Below are positions 27,983 through 36,645 of a stretch of DNA of 64,000 nucleotides, piece by piece. The notes beneath the pieces were generated by a model. It had not been told where the DNA came from. It searched no databases and was given only the letters and a program-made list of their open reading frames with translations. The position numbers and the translations under genes are program-made. Positions within the stretch are counted from its first letter, which is position 1. Each line of letters begins with the position of its first letter. This stretch comes from an uncultured Lachnoanaerobaculum sp. (GTDB lineage: Bacteria > Bacillota > Clostridia > Lachnospirales > Lachnospiraceae). Location of the stretch: NCBI GenBank assembly GCA_946999385.1, contig CAMQCZ010000006.1:1-64000 (forward strand), given 5' to 3'.

Positions 27983-30487
27983 CTAATCAATAACCTTATA
28001 CCCTGAATTATTCAATTTATTTTTTAAGCTTGATACATCAAAAGCCTTATTACACTCTATATCTAAGCTTTTGCTATTTAAATCTACCCTTGCACTGTTT
28101 ATTTCTTTAAATTCAAGTGCCAGCCCTTCTACAGTTTTTTTACAATGCTCACACATCATTCCATCTACCTTTAATTCAATATTCATATATTCATTATCCT
28201 CTCTTTTATATTCAAATTTTATATTTCTGAGTCTTAAAGCATTTGAAACAACAAAAATACTTGATAAGCTCATTGCAAGACTGGCTATCATAGGATTTAA
28301 AGTAAAACCAAGACCTGAAAATACTCCTGCCGCAAGCGGTATACATAAAATATTATAAATAAATGCCCAAAAAAGATTTTCTTTTATATTTATTATAGTA
28401 GACTTACTAAGATCTATGGCTTTTATCACTCCCATAAGACTTGAATTCATAAGAACTATATCGGCACAATCTATAGCAATATCCATTCCACTGCCTATGG
28501 CAACACCAACATTTGCTCTTGCAAGTGCAGGAGCATCATTTATACCATCTCCAACCATAGCTACTTTTTTGCCGGATTTTATTAATTCAAATATCTTCTT
28601 TTCTTTATCCATAGGTAAAACATCAGAAATTATATTGCTTATACCTACCTGAGTGGCTATTGCCAAGGCTGTATTTTTATTATCTCCGGTTAGCATTATT
28701 ATATCTATTTTTTTCTTTTTCAAAATATCTATAGCTTGCTTGGAATCCTTTTTAATACTATCTTCAACTGCCAAAATTCCGATTACCTCTTTATTTTTTG
28801 AAAAAAACATTGGAGTTTTTCCAAGTCCGGATAATTCTTCAAAAATATTTTTTATTTCATCAAGCTTATCATTTTCTATTTTGCCTTCTTTTATAAGTTG
28901 CTCCAAGTTCAATAAATTTCCCGCATAAAGCTTATCATTATCCAAGCTTGCACTTATTCCTCTACCGGCAAAAATTTCAAAATCTTTTACCTCTGATATT
29001 TTTATATTTTTTTCTTCAGCATATTCTACTATAGCATTAGAAAGCGGATGATTTGATGCAGCCTCAATGCTTGCGGCAAGCTTCAAAAAAATATTCTTGT
29101 CCAATTTGCTTAAATTTACTATATCTACCAGCTTAGGCTTACCAACAGTAATAGTTCCGGTTTTATCCAATACAATGGTATTTATTTCATTCATCATTTG
29201 AAGAGCCTTAGCATTTTTTAATAAAATACCGTTAGTTGCTCCCTTTCCTGTAGCAACCATTATAGCAACAGGAGTTGCCAAACCCAAAGCACAGGGACAG
29301 GAAATCACCAAAACAGAAATAGCGTTCGACAAAGCTGAATCAATACCGGCATTCACAATAAAATAATATAAAAAAGTAAATATAGCTATGAGTATAACAG
29401 CCGGCACAAAAATACCTGCTATCTTATCAGCCAGACTTGAAATTGGTGCCTTTGACATGCTCGCCTCTTCTACCAATTTGACAATCTTGGCAATAGTCGT
29501 ATCCTCACCTACATTTAATGCCTCGTATTTTAATATACCATTTAAATTTATTGTTCCTGTAATAAGCTTATCTGAAATATTTTTTTCTACCGGTATAGAC
29601 TCACCTGTTATTATAGATTCATCTATACTTGCATTACCTTCAATAACAATACCGTCAACTGCTATTTTTTCACCTTGTCTTACAATTAAAATATCTCCTT
29701 TTTTTACTTGTTTACTATCTATTTCTATTTCTTTACCAAATTTAATTATCCTTGCTTTTTGTGGACTTAAATCTATAAGCTTTGAAATAGCATCGCCCGT
29801 CTTTAATTTTGAACGCCCCTCTAAAAATTTCCCAAGACTTACAAGACACAAAATCATTCCTACAGATTCAAAATACAAATTCATTCTTATTTGCATATTC
29901 AGATCACTTTTTCCCATTGCCATATTTATACCTATAAAATATAAGCTGAAAATACCATGCAAAAGTGCAGCTCCACTTCCTATTGCGATTAATGAATCCA
30001 TATTAGGTGCCAATCGAAATAAAGCTCTAATACCATTCTCATAATATTTCTTATTCAAATATATAATAGGTAAAACAAGTAAAAATTGTGTAAATGCAAA
30101 GCTATGTACACTATATTTATTTATCAAAAAGTCAGGCAATGGTAAAAAAAACATATGTGCCATACTTACATACATAAGTATAAAGAGAAAAATAAATGAA
30201 AATATTAATTTTAATTTATCATTTTCTAAATTACTGTCAAAGCCTTTTTTTACCTTTACATTCTCAGCCTCTTTATTTACACTGCTTGCTTTATATCCAA
30301 GCCTTTCCACATTTTCTATAATATCATTGACATTGATCAGCTTTTCATCATATTCTACATTCATATAATTATTTAACAAATTAACATTACATAATTGAAC
30401 ACCTGATAATTTTCTTAATTTATTTTCAATTCTACTACTACAGGCGGCACAAGACATTCCTGATATATTAAATTTTTCTTTTTTCAT
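27983..30487 (-). CDS. copA: Copper-translocating P-type ATPase with HMA domains at both ends
   Basis: Product of 834 aa. It exports Cu(I) from the cytoplasm. The N-terminal HMA domain has GMSCAAC (Cys13, Cys16). Catalytic motifs are TGES (SIITGESIPVEK), DKTGT (IVLDKTGTITVGK), the HP motif (SNHPLSNAI) and GDGINDAPALARANVG. Cu(I)-type transmembrane motifs are CPCALGLATP, the YN pair in FIYNILCIPLA, and MSLSS near the last helix. A second HMA domain at the C-terminus has DGMMCEHCKKTVEG, which is less usual than tandem N-terminal domains. The gene is divergent from the DUF1836 regulator. Its minus-strand TATAAT (30510-30515) lacks a good -35 box, which suggests regulated transcription. Confidence 0.93.
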   Translation of the reverse strand: MKKEKFNISGMSCAACSSRIENKLRKLSGVQLCNVNLLNNYMNVEYDEKLINVNDIIENVERLGYKASSVNKEAENVKVKKGFDSNLENDKLKLIFSFIFLFILMYVSMAHMFFLPLPDFLINKYSVHSFAFTQFLLVLPIIYLNKKYYENGIRALFRLAPNMDSLIAIGSGAALLHGIFSLYFIGINMAMGKSDLNMQIRMNLYFESVGMILCLVSLGKFLEGRSKLKTGDAISKLIDLSPQKARIIKFGKEIEIDSKQVKKGDILIVRQGEKIAVDGIVIEGNASIDESIITGESIPVEKNISDKLITGTINLNGILKYEALNVGEDTTIAKIVKLVEEASMSKAPISSLADKIAGIFVPAVILIAIFTFLYYFIVNAGIDSALSNAISVLVISCPCALGLATPVAIMVATGKGATNGILLKNAKALQMMNEINTIVLDKTGTITVGKPKLVDIVNLSKLDKNIFLKLAASIEAASNHPLSNAIVEYAEEKNIKISEVKDFEIFAGRGISASLDNDKLYAGNLLNLEQLIKEGKIENDKLDEIKNIFEELSGLGKTPMFFSKNKEVIGILAVEDSIKKDSKQAIDILKKKKIDIIMLTGDNKNTALAIATQVGISNIISDVLPMDKEKKIFELIKSGKKVAMVGDGINDAPALARANVGVAIGSGMDIAIDCADIVLMNSSLMGVIKAIDLSKSTIINIKENLFWAFIYNILCIPLAAGVFSGLGFTLNPMIASLAMSLSSIFVVSNALRLRNIKFEYKREDNEYMNIELKVDGMMCEHCKKTVEGLALEFKEINSARVDLNSKSLDIECNKAFDVSSLKNKLNNSGYKVID

Positions 30488-30587
30488 ATTTCCTCCTTGA
30501 TTAACATAAATTATACTACAATTATTTACTTTTTGCGACTTTATTTAAATTCTAAATTTTTATAAAATATACTTAAAGGCAAAGCTA

Positions 30588-30616
30588 TTGAAATATAGTA
30601 TTTAATACTATATAAT
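30588..30616 (+). promoter_or_regulatory. DUF1836 gene promoter with 21-bp operator palindrome in the spacer
   Basis: TTGAAA (30588-30593), 17 bases, and TATAAT (30611-30616) form a near-consensus promoter. A perfect inverted repeat fills the spacer: ATATAGTATT at 30593-30602, one T, and its exact complement at 30604-30613. It touches both promoter boxes. A dimeric regulator bound there would directly control promoter access. The downstream MerR-like gene is the obvious candidate, by autoregulation. Confidence 0.65.
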
Positions 30617-30687
30617 ATAGTTTTAAATAAGCTATATTGTTCAAATCAAAAAATAATAAGCTTTAAATAATAATTAGGAGAAAAAAT

Positions 30688-31284
30688 ATGAATAATGAAG
30701 ATATTTTTAAAATTATTTTAGAAAATTTAGATTCAATGTCTTATATAAAAGATCAAGCTATTCCTGATATACCTCTTTATATGGATCAGATAACAACATT
30801 TATGAATGAAAATCTTGCACCTAATAAACCTAATAGGGATGATAAGATGCTTACTAAAACTATGATTAATAACTATACAAAAAATAGGCTTATTCCTGCA
30901 CCAACTAAGAAAAAATATAATAAGGAGCATATATTATTACTAATTTTTATATATTATTTTAAAAATGTTTTATCTTTTTCAGATATCGAATCTGTCTTTA
31001 AACCTATAATAGAAAAATATTTCAATCATAAAAAAAATGATGATAATGACTTAAATTTATTGGATATTTATAATGAAACACTAAAATTTGAAAAAGAAAA
31101 TTTTATAAAAATAAAACAATCTATTATTGATAGCTATGAAAATAGTAAGTCGAATTTTTCTGATAAAAATACAAAGGATAAAGAATACCTTTGTTTATTT
31201 ACATTTATTTGTAATTTAGGCTTTGATATCTATGTAAAAAAACAAGTTATTGAAAATGTCATAGATGAATTAAATAATAAATAA
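30688..31284 (+). CDS. DUF1836 MerR-like transcriptional regulator
   Basis: Product of 198 aa. Residues ~28-95 match the DUF1836 signature: IPLYMDQITTFMNENLAPNKPNRDDKMLTKTMINNYTKNRLIPAPTKKKYNKEHILLLIFIYYFKNVLSFSDIE. This is a MerR-like winged helix, in which MINNYTKNRLIP would be the recognition region. The C-terminal half is helical and presumably dimerises or binds a ligand. AGGAG precedes the ATG. It is a single gene between copA (divergent) and dapA (convergent), and its stop codon lies inside the left arm of the nested repeat at 31278. The signal is unknown. Confidence 0.85.
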   Translation: MNNEDIFKIILENLDSMSYIKDQAIPDIPLYMDQITTFMNENLAPNKPNRDDKMLTKTMINNYTKNRLIPAPTKKKYNKEHILLLIFIYYFKNVLSFSDIESVFKPIIEKYFNHKKNDDNDLNLLDIYNETLKFEKENFIKIKQSIIDSYENSKSNFSDKNTKDKEYLCLFTFICNLGFDIYVKKQVIENVIDELNNK

Positions 31285-31405
31285 ATAAAAGATATTGTAG
31301 CAATAAATATTAATATGAGTAAAAAAGCTGTACCTAATACCTTGAAAGGTATTAGATCCGACTTTTTACAATCAATAAATTTGCACAATATCTTTTATTT
31401 ATTTA
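31278..31405. repeat. Nested inverted repeat, bidirectional terminator of DUF1836 gene and dapA
   Basis: The outer arms (31278-31298 and 31385-31405) are a perfect 21-bp inverted repeat. A second pair (GTAAAAAAG near 31319-31327 with CTTTTTAC at 31362-31369) lies inside. The centre is a perfect 10-bp hairpin, CTAATACCTT (31334-31343), GA, AAGGTATTAG (31346-31355). The whole element fills the gap between convergent genes, and its left arm includes the DUF1836 stop codon. It probably ends both transcripts. The three-tier design resembles the elements at 15393 and 62490. Confidence 0.75.
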
Positions 31406-31419
31406 AAAATTATTATCTA

Positions 31420-32313
31420 TTATAAAATACCATACTCTTCCATTGCTTTTTTCAAATTATTCAAATGCTCTTTTCCCAATTCAGTAAGAGGCATTCTTAG
31501 GCCTCCTACATTTTTACCTTGCAAATTCAAAGCCATCTTTACAGGTATAGGATTTACTTCTATAAATAATTGATCAATAAGCTCAATAGCTTCTAATTGT
31601 AATTTGGCAGCCTCTTTAAAATTTCCTTCTAATGCCATTTGACATATCTGATTAGTCTTATACGGAGCTACATTACTTAATACTGATATTACTCCAACAC
31701 CCCCTAAAGACATTATAGGTACAATTTGTTCGTCATTACCGGAATACAAATCTATAGGTGCTTCACCCATTAAAGACATCATCTTGGCAATTTTAGAAAA
31801 ATCAGAGCTTGCCTCTTTTACTCCAACTATATTTTCTACATTTTTAACTAAATATGCCAATGATTCAGGTTGAATATTTATTCCGGTTCTGCCAGGTATA
31901 TTATATAAAATAATAGGAGTTTTAGGTACCTCCCTTGCTATCATAGTAAAATGATCTATAAGTCCCTTTTGTGTACCTTTATTATAATATGGACTTACAA
32001 TAAGCAAACCGTCAGCACCATATTTTACAGCCTCCTTTGATAGATATATAGCTGTTTGAGTACAATTTGATCCACTACCTGCAATTACAGGTATACGTCC
32101 GGCTACCTTTTTACAAGTATATTTTATAATTTCAAGGTGTTCTTCACAAGTCATAGTAGCGGCTTCCCCGGTTGTTCCCATAGATATTATAGCCTTCGTT
32201 CCACCATTTATCTGTTCTTCAATCAGCCTTCCTAAACTGTCATAATTAATACTTTTATCCTCATTAAGTGGTGTAACTAAAGCCACTCCTGCCCCTTCAA
32301 ATAATCTTGCCAT
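31420..32313 (-). CDS. dapA: 4-Hydroxy-tetrahydrodipicolinate synthase
   Basis: Product of 297 aa, normal length. It condenses pyruvate with aspartate semialdehyde in lysine and diaminopimelate synthesis. Active-site residues are in place: GTTGE with Thr47-Thr48, Tyr137 and the carboxylate-binding Arg142 in YNIPGRTG, and the Schiff-base Lys166 in VGVKEASS. The arginine supports true DapA over related aldolases. It is the last gene of a run with a KDG kinase gene 11 bases upstream. That neighbour would otherwise make a KDG aldolase conceivable, but the residues argue against it. Confidence 0.9.
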   Translation of the reverse strand: MARLFEGAGVALVTPLNEDKSINYDSLGRLIEEQINGGTKAIISMGTTGEAATMTCEEHLEIIKYTCKKVAGRIPVIAGSGSNCTQTAIYLSKEAVKYGADGLLIVSPYYNKGTQKGLIDHFTMIAREVPKTPIILYNIPGRTGINIQPESLAYLVKNVENIVGVKEASSDFSKIAKMMSLMGEAPIDLYSGNDEQIVPIMSLGGVGVISVLSNVAPYKTNQICQMALEGNFKEAAKLQLEAIELIDQLFIEVNPIPVKMALNLQGKNVGGLRMPLTELGKEHLNNLKKAMEEYGIL

Positions 32314-32324
32314 ATAACCTCCAT

Positions 32325-33356
32325 TTATCTACTTACTCTGCCTGATGTATCTCCTGCCAAAAGATTTTCAATTTCCTTTCTTGAAACCAAATTAATATCT
32401 CCAGGTATCGTATGCTTAAGAGCAGAAGCTGCAACTGCAAATTCCAAAGCATCTTTATAATCCTGTCCTTCAGATAATGCACTGATAATACCTGCTGCAA
32501 AAGAATCTCCACCCCCGACTCTATCAACTATAGGTGTTATATTATATGTCTTTGAATGATAAGCTTTTCTTGTTTTATTATCCATAATAATACCTGACCA
32601 GTCATTATTACTTGCTGAATGACTTACTCTCAAAGAACTCACAACATATTCAAAGCCAAATTTATCAAGCATCTGATTAAATATATCAGCATAAGAATCC
32701 AATACAAGCTCTCCTTTATAAACATCACTATTTTTAGGTGTAAAGCCTAAAACCTTGCTTGCATCCTCTTCATTACCTATACATATATCAACATATTTGC
32801 ACAATCTTGTCATAACGCTTATGGCTTTTTCAGAAGTCCATAATTTTTTTCTATAATTAAGATCAACTGATATTTTAACACCATATTTTTTTGCCGCTTT
32901 TAATGCCTCTTCAATAAGAAGAGTAGCACTATCTGATAAAGCCGGAGTTATTCCTGTAAAATGAAACCAGCTTGCATCCTTAAAAATTTTATCAAAATCA
33001 AAATCTTCAGGCTTTGCTAAGGCAATAGCTGAATTTGCTCTATCATATATAACATTTGATGGTCGCATAGCACAACCTGACTCAAGGAAATATATTCCAA
33101 GCCTATCACCTACTCTGGCTATATTAGAAGTATCTACATTCATCTTTCTCAAGCTGGCTATACAGGCATCACCTACCAAATTATCAGGTATAGCACTAAC
33201 AAATTCAGCATTATGTCCATAATTAGCTAAAGAAGTAGCTACATTGGCCTCCCCTCCGCCATAATTTACCTCAAGACTGTTTGCTTGCATTATTCTCGAA
33301 TTATTAGGGGTTGATAATCTTAACATAATCTCGCCCATACATACTATTTTTGACAT
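32325..33356 (-). CDS. kdgK: 2-Dehydro-3-deoxygluconokinase (PfkB family sugar kinase)
   Basis: Product of 343 aa. PfkB-family signatures are clear: VNYGGGEANVATSLANYGHNAEFVSAIPDNLVGDACI at about 30-66, and the C-terminal ATP/catalytic motif DRVGGGDSFAAGIISAL with its catalytic Asp. The N-terminus CMGEIMLRLSTPNNSR and the GIYFLESGCAMRPSNVIYDRANSAIA stretch resemble KDG kinases, which make 2-keto-3-deoxy-6-phosphogluconate from KDG. The matching aldolase is not adjacent. AAAGGAG stands before the ATG. Substrate assignment is by resemblance and could be another sugar acid. Confidence 0.78.
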   Translation of the reverse strand: MSKIVCMGEIMLRLSTPNNSRIMQANSLEVNYGGGEANVATSLANYGHNAEFVSAIPDNLVGDACIASLRKMNVDTSNIARVGDRLGIYFLESGCAMRPSNVIYDRANSAIALAKPEDFDFDKIFKDASWFHFTGITPALSDSATLLIEEALKAAKKYGVKISVDLNYRKKLWTSEKAISVMTRLCKYVDICIGNEEDASKVLGFTPKNSDVYKGELVLDSYADIFNQMLDKFGFEYVVSSLRVSHSASNNDWSGIIMDNKTRKAYHSKTYNITPIVDRVGGGDSFAAGIISALSEGQDYKDALEFAVAASALKHTIPGDINLVSRKEIENLLAGDTSGRVSR

Positions 33357-33380
33357 TTTTTTCTCCTTTATGTAAATATA

Positions 33381-34004
33381 TTAAGCTTTTTTCATATTTA
33401 AATATGCTTTTATAATCTCTATAACTCCATCAATTCCTATTTCACTTGAATTTATACATAAGTCATAGCTTTTGGCACTGCTCCAATGCTTACTTGAATA
33501 ATAATTATAATAGCTTGCTCTTCTTTTATCAGTTTTTATCATAATATCCCTAGCTTTATCCTTGCTAATATTTTGTGCCTGCATTATTCTTTTTATTTTA
33601 TCATCTTCATTAGCCGTTATAAAAACACTAATCACAGCTTTATCATCCTCAAGTGCATAATCAGCACATCTTCCAACAATAATACAATTTTCTTCTTTTG
33701 CCAATCTTTTTATAGTTTCAAATTGAGCAAGAAAAATCTTATGATTTATAGGCATATCCAAATAGCCACTTGAAGCATATCCCATAGAATAGCTATCCAT
33801 AACTAATGAATATAAAAAACTTGAGCTTGGTCTTTCATCATGAGTTTTAAATAAATCCTCACATAAACCACTTTCCTTAGCCGCAAGTGTCAACAGTTCT
33901 TTGTCATAACACTTTACGCCAAGCTCTTTTGCAAGCATTGTTCCTATCAATTTACCACCACTTCCACATTCACGTCCAATAGTTACAACAAACCTTTTAT
34001 TCAT
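33381..34004 (-). CDS. Cytidylate kinase-like family protein
   Basis: About 207 aa from the ATG at 34004, chosen because AGGAGGTG stands 5 bases before it; a longer frame starts 21 bases upstream without such a site. The P-loop region FVVTIGRECGSGGKLIGTMLAKELGVKCYDKELL and the later IIVGRCADYALED and DKRRASYYNYYSSKHW are typical of the cytidylate-kinase-like family common in Lachnospiraceae. This family is distinct from housekeeping Cmk, and its substrate is not established. A minus-strand TATAAT (34039-34044) just upstream suggests a start of transcription for this gene, kdgK and dapA, but a good -35 is missing. Confidence 0.8.
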   Translation of the reverse strand: MNKRFVVTIGRECGSGGKLIGTMLAKELGVKCYDKELLTLAAKESGLCEDLFKTHDERPSSSFLYSLVMDSYSMGYASSGYLDMPINHKIFLAQFETIKRLAKEENCIIVGRCADYALEDDKAVISVFITANEDDKIKRIMQAQNISKDKARDIMIKTDKRRASYYNYYSSKHWSSAKSYDLCINSSEIGIDGVIEIIKAYLNMKKA

Positions 34005-34115
34005 ATGACACCTCCTATAATACATTCTCTATTTGTCTATTATATCAAAAAAATAAGCTTTTTAAAATATCATTAACAGCTATTAAAATTTTTAAATTTT
34101 CCATTACTAAAAATC

Positions 34116-35024
34116 TTATACAAGCTTTTTTAAGATATTTTCAAAATATTCAGGTAATTTCGCTTTAAATTCCATATACTCCTTAGTCCTTGGATGTACA
34201 AAGCCTAAGCTGATAGCATGTAAGCATTGACCTTGTAGCTTTAAATTACTTTTTTGATGAGAATATAACTCATCTCCTAAAAGAGGATGCCCTATACTTG
34301 CCATATGTACCCTTATTTGATGCGTCCTACCTGTTTCAAGTCTACAGCTTATATATGTATAAGAATTAAATCTTTGCAGGACCTCATAATGTGTTATGGC
34401 ATTTCTACCCTTCTCATCTATAGCCATCTTCTTTCTATCATTTTTACTTCTTGCAATAGACTTTTGTATCGTCCCTTTATCCTCCTTCAAATTTCCATAA
34501 ACTATAGCCCTATATTCTCTGGTAATACTATGTTCCTTCAATTGGCTCGCCAATGCTTCATGTGCTAAATCATTTTTACATACAAGTAATAGTCCGGTTG
34601 TATCCTTATCAATTCTATGTACTATACCGGGTCTTAATATACCATTAATTCCTGATAATTTATCCTTACAATGATACATCAAGGCATTAACCAAGGTATC
34701 ATTATAATGCCCGGGTGCAGGGTGAACCACCATATTTTTAGGTTTATTTATAACCAGTAAATCTTCATCCTCATATATGATATCAAGTGCAATATTTTGT
34801 TCGGATATATCAGGGCTAATATTATCCGGTATTTCAAGCTTTATTTCATCATAGGGTCTTATTATATAGTTAGCTTTTATATAAAGTCCATTAACTGTAG
34901 CTTTTTTATCCTTTATTAATTTTTGTATATATGATCTGGATTTGTCTTTCATATTATTAGATAAAAATGTATCTATACGAATCAATTCCTCTTTATCACT
35001 TATATTAAAAGCTAAAATTTTCAT
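34116..35024 (-). CDS. rluD: RluD-type 23S rRNA pseudouridine synthase
   Basis: Product of 302 aa. It has an N-terminal S4 RNA-binding domain (IRIDTFLSNNMKDKSRSYIQKLIKDKKATVNGLYIKANYIIRPYDEIKLEIP). The RluA/RluD catalytic domain carries the catalytic Asp in GIVHRIDKDTTGLLLVCKN, plus LETGRTHQIRVHMASIGHPLLGDELY. It makes pseudouridines in large-subunit rRNA. It follows lspA, an arrangement common in Firmicutes, by about 23 bases. The exact target uridines cannot be deduced, so the symbol is by family. Confidence 0.88.
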   Translation of the reverse strand: MKILAFNISDKEELIRIDTFLSNNMKDKSRSYIQKLIKDKKATVNGLYIKANYIIRPYDEIKLEIPDNISPDISEQNIALDIIYEDEDLLVINKPKNMVVHPAPGHYNDTLVNALMYHCKDKLSGINGILRPGIVHRIDKDTTGLLLVCKNDLAHEALASQLKEHSITREYRAIVYGNLKEDKGTIQKSIARSKNDRKKMAIDEKGRNAITHYEVLQRFNSYTYISCRLETGRTHQIRVHMASIGHPLLGDELYSHQKSNLKLQGQCLHAISLGFVHPRTKEYMEFKAKLPEYFENILKKLV

Positions 35025-35047
35025 CTTTTATAATATTTCCCCTCGCT

Positions 35048-35554
35048 CTATTTCCAAAAAATATTCTTACTAAACTTGTCAATTTCATCCTCTTTATAAA
35101 AAAATAAAAGTAAATAAGCTAAAAAAGCTACTGATAAGCTGACATAAATATCGGCAACATTAAATATAGGAAAATTTATAGGCTTAAAATATATAAAATC
35201 TATTACATATCCCCTGAAAATTCTGTCAATAATATTTCCTAATGCCCCTGCAAAAGTAAAACACAGGCTAAAAAATAATGGCAACATACGCTTTTTATCA
35301 GACATAATATATATATATCTTATAATAATATATGCAACAACAAAAACAATAATATAAAAAAGCCAAATTGCCCCCTGTAAAATTCCGAAAGCCGCACCTC
35401 TGTTCTCAGAATAAACAAATTCTAAAATATTTTTAATCAATGGATAATCCTTATATAATAAATTTTGTAAGGCTAAAAATTTTGTAAATTGATCAATTCC
35501 AATAGCTAAAAATTGTATAATAATAAAATATATAAATCTTTTTTTTCTAATCAT
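35048..35554 (-). CDS. lspA: Lipoprotein signal peptidase II
   Basis: Product of 168 aa, four predicted membrane segments. It removes signal peptides of prolipoproteins, here presumably including MglB and the other binding protein. The two catalytic aspartates are visible in GALGNIIDRIFRGYVIDFI and FNVADIYVSLS. The N-terminal QFLAIGIDQFTKFLAL and SENRGAAFGIL segments are also conserved. Its ATG overlaps the aroB stop by 8 bases, with GAGGAG as ribosome-binding site. Confidence 0.95.
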   Translation of the reverse strand: MIRKKRFIYFIIIQFLAIGIDQFTKFLALQNLLYKDYPLIKNILEFVYSENRGAAFGILQGAIWLFYIIVFVVAYIIIRYIYIMSDKKRMLPLFFSLCFTFAGALGNIIDRIFRGYVIDFIYFKPINFPIFNVADIYVSLSVAFLAYLLLFFYKEDEIDKFSKNIFWK

Positions 35555-36632
35555 TTTCTATACTCCTCAAGGCCTTCTCCATATCACTTATTCCTACGCT
35601 TCTATCAATAATAGCATGGCCTATAGATTTTAACAAAATAAACTTTATTTTCCCTGCCGTCATTTTTTTATCATTTTTAGTATATTCCAATATTTTTTTA
35701 TTATCACTAAACTCTAATGAAGTACTTAGCCCAAAATATCTAAACAAATCCTTCAAGCTTATAATTTCATCATTATTTATATAAGCCTTTTCTTTAGATA
35801 TCTCCATAGCACAAAGACTCCCAAGTGCTACACAAGCACCATGTGAAAGCTCAAAATTCATATATTTTTCTATAGCATGTCCTAAGGTATGCCCAAAGTT
35901 TAAATGTGAGCGAATATTCTCTTCTTTAAAATCCAATTCTACAACCTCTTTTTTAATTTCGTCAGACCTTAAAGCTATATACTCCAAGTTTTCTAAATTT
36001 CTATTTTTTATCTCTTTTTTATTTAATATTAGATATTCATAAAATTTTTTATCTCTTATAAGTCCGTATTTTATTACTTCTGCCATTCCTGAAGCATATT
36101 GCACAGAATCAAGGGTCAAAATAGTGGAAATATTTATATATACCAGACGTGGCATATAAAAAGCTCCTATCATATTTTTATATCCATTAAAATCAAGCCC
36201 TGTCTTTCCACCTATACTTGAATCAACTATAGAAAGCAAGGTTGTCGGAATCTGAATAAAATCTATGCCTCTTAAAAATGTAGCAGCCGCATATCCACAT
36301 AAATCGCCTACAACACCTCCACCTAAAGCAATTAAAAAATCTCTTCTATCAAATTCTTTTTCTATTAAAAACTTATATAATTCACTTACCACATTAAGGC
36401 TCTTACTTTGCTCACCGGCCTTAAAAACAAAGGTATATAATTTTTCGCAAAAATTACATTGAGACTTTAATGCTTCTAAATACAATCTTTCTACATTAGT
36501 ATCCGTAACTACGCATATTTTTGAAAAGTCGGGTACTATATTTTCTAATTCCTTTCGTAAATTATCAAAGCTTTTTTCTATTATAATATTATAAGCAAAT
36601 TTTCCCTCACTATTTATATCTAATTTCAACAA
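35547..36632 (-). CDS. aroB: 3-Dehydroquinate synthase
   Basis: About 361 aa from a TTG start at 36632. AGGAGG lies 9 bases before this TTG. An ATG 30 bases further upstream would place the ribosome-binding site inside the gene and overlap ylmH by 17 bases, so TTG is favoured. The enzyme makes 3-dehydroquinate in the shikimate pathway. NAD-binding GGGVVGDLCGYAAATFLRGIDFIQIPTTLLSIVDSSIGGKTG and metal ligands in RSHLNFGHTLGHAIE are clear. It sits between ylmH and lspA, where related genomes often carry divIVA. Confidence 0.93.
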   Translation of the reverse strand: MLKLDINSEGKFAYNIIIEKSFDNLRKELENIVPDFSKICVVTDTNVERLYLEALKSQCNFCEKLYTFVFKAGEQSKSLNVVSELYKFLIEKEFDRRDFLIALGGGVVGDLCGYAAATFLRGIDFIQIPTTLLSIVDSSIGGKTGLDFNGYKNMIGAFYMPRLVYINISTILTLDSVQYASGMAEVIKYGLIRDKKFYEYLILNKKEIKNRNLENLEYIALRSDEIKKEVVELDFKEENIRSHLNFGHTLGHAIEKYMNFELSHGACVALGSLCAMEISKEKAYINNDEIISLKDLFRYFGLSTSLEFSDNKKILEYTKNDKKMTAGKIKFILLKSIGHAIIDRSVGISDMEKALRSIEND

Positions 36633-36645
36633 GACAATAACCCTC

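Noticed and set aside
29388..30044. 218-codon open frame on the plus strand inside copA
   Set aside because: It is fully antisense to conserved P-type ATPase sequence, has no ribosome-binding site or recognisable domain, and long antisense frames are common in AT-rich genes.
31420..33356. KDG kinase plus KDG/KDPG aldolase pathway pair
   Set aside because: The dapA-like product has Thr47-Thr48, Tyr137, Arg142 and Lys166 of true DapA, so pairing with the kinase gene is probably only transcriptional.
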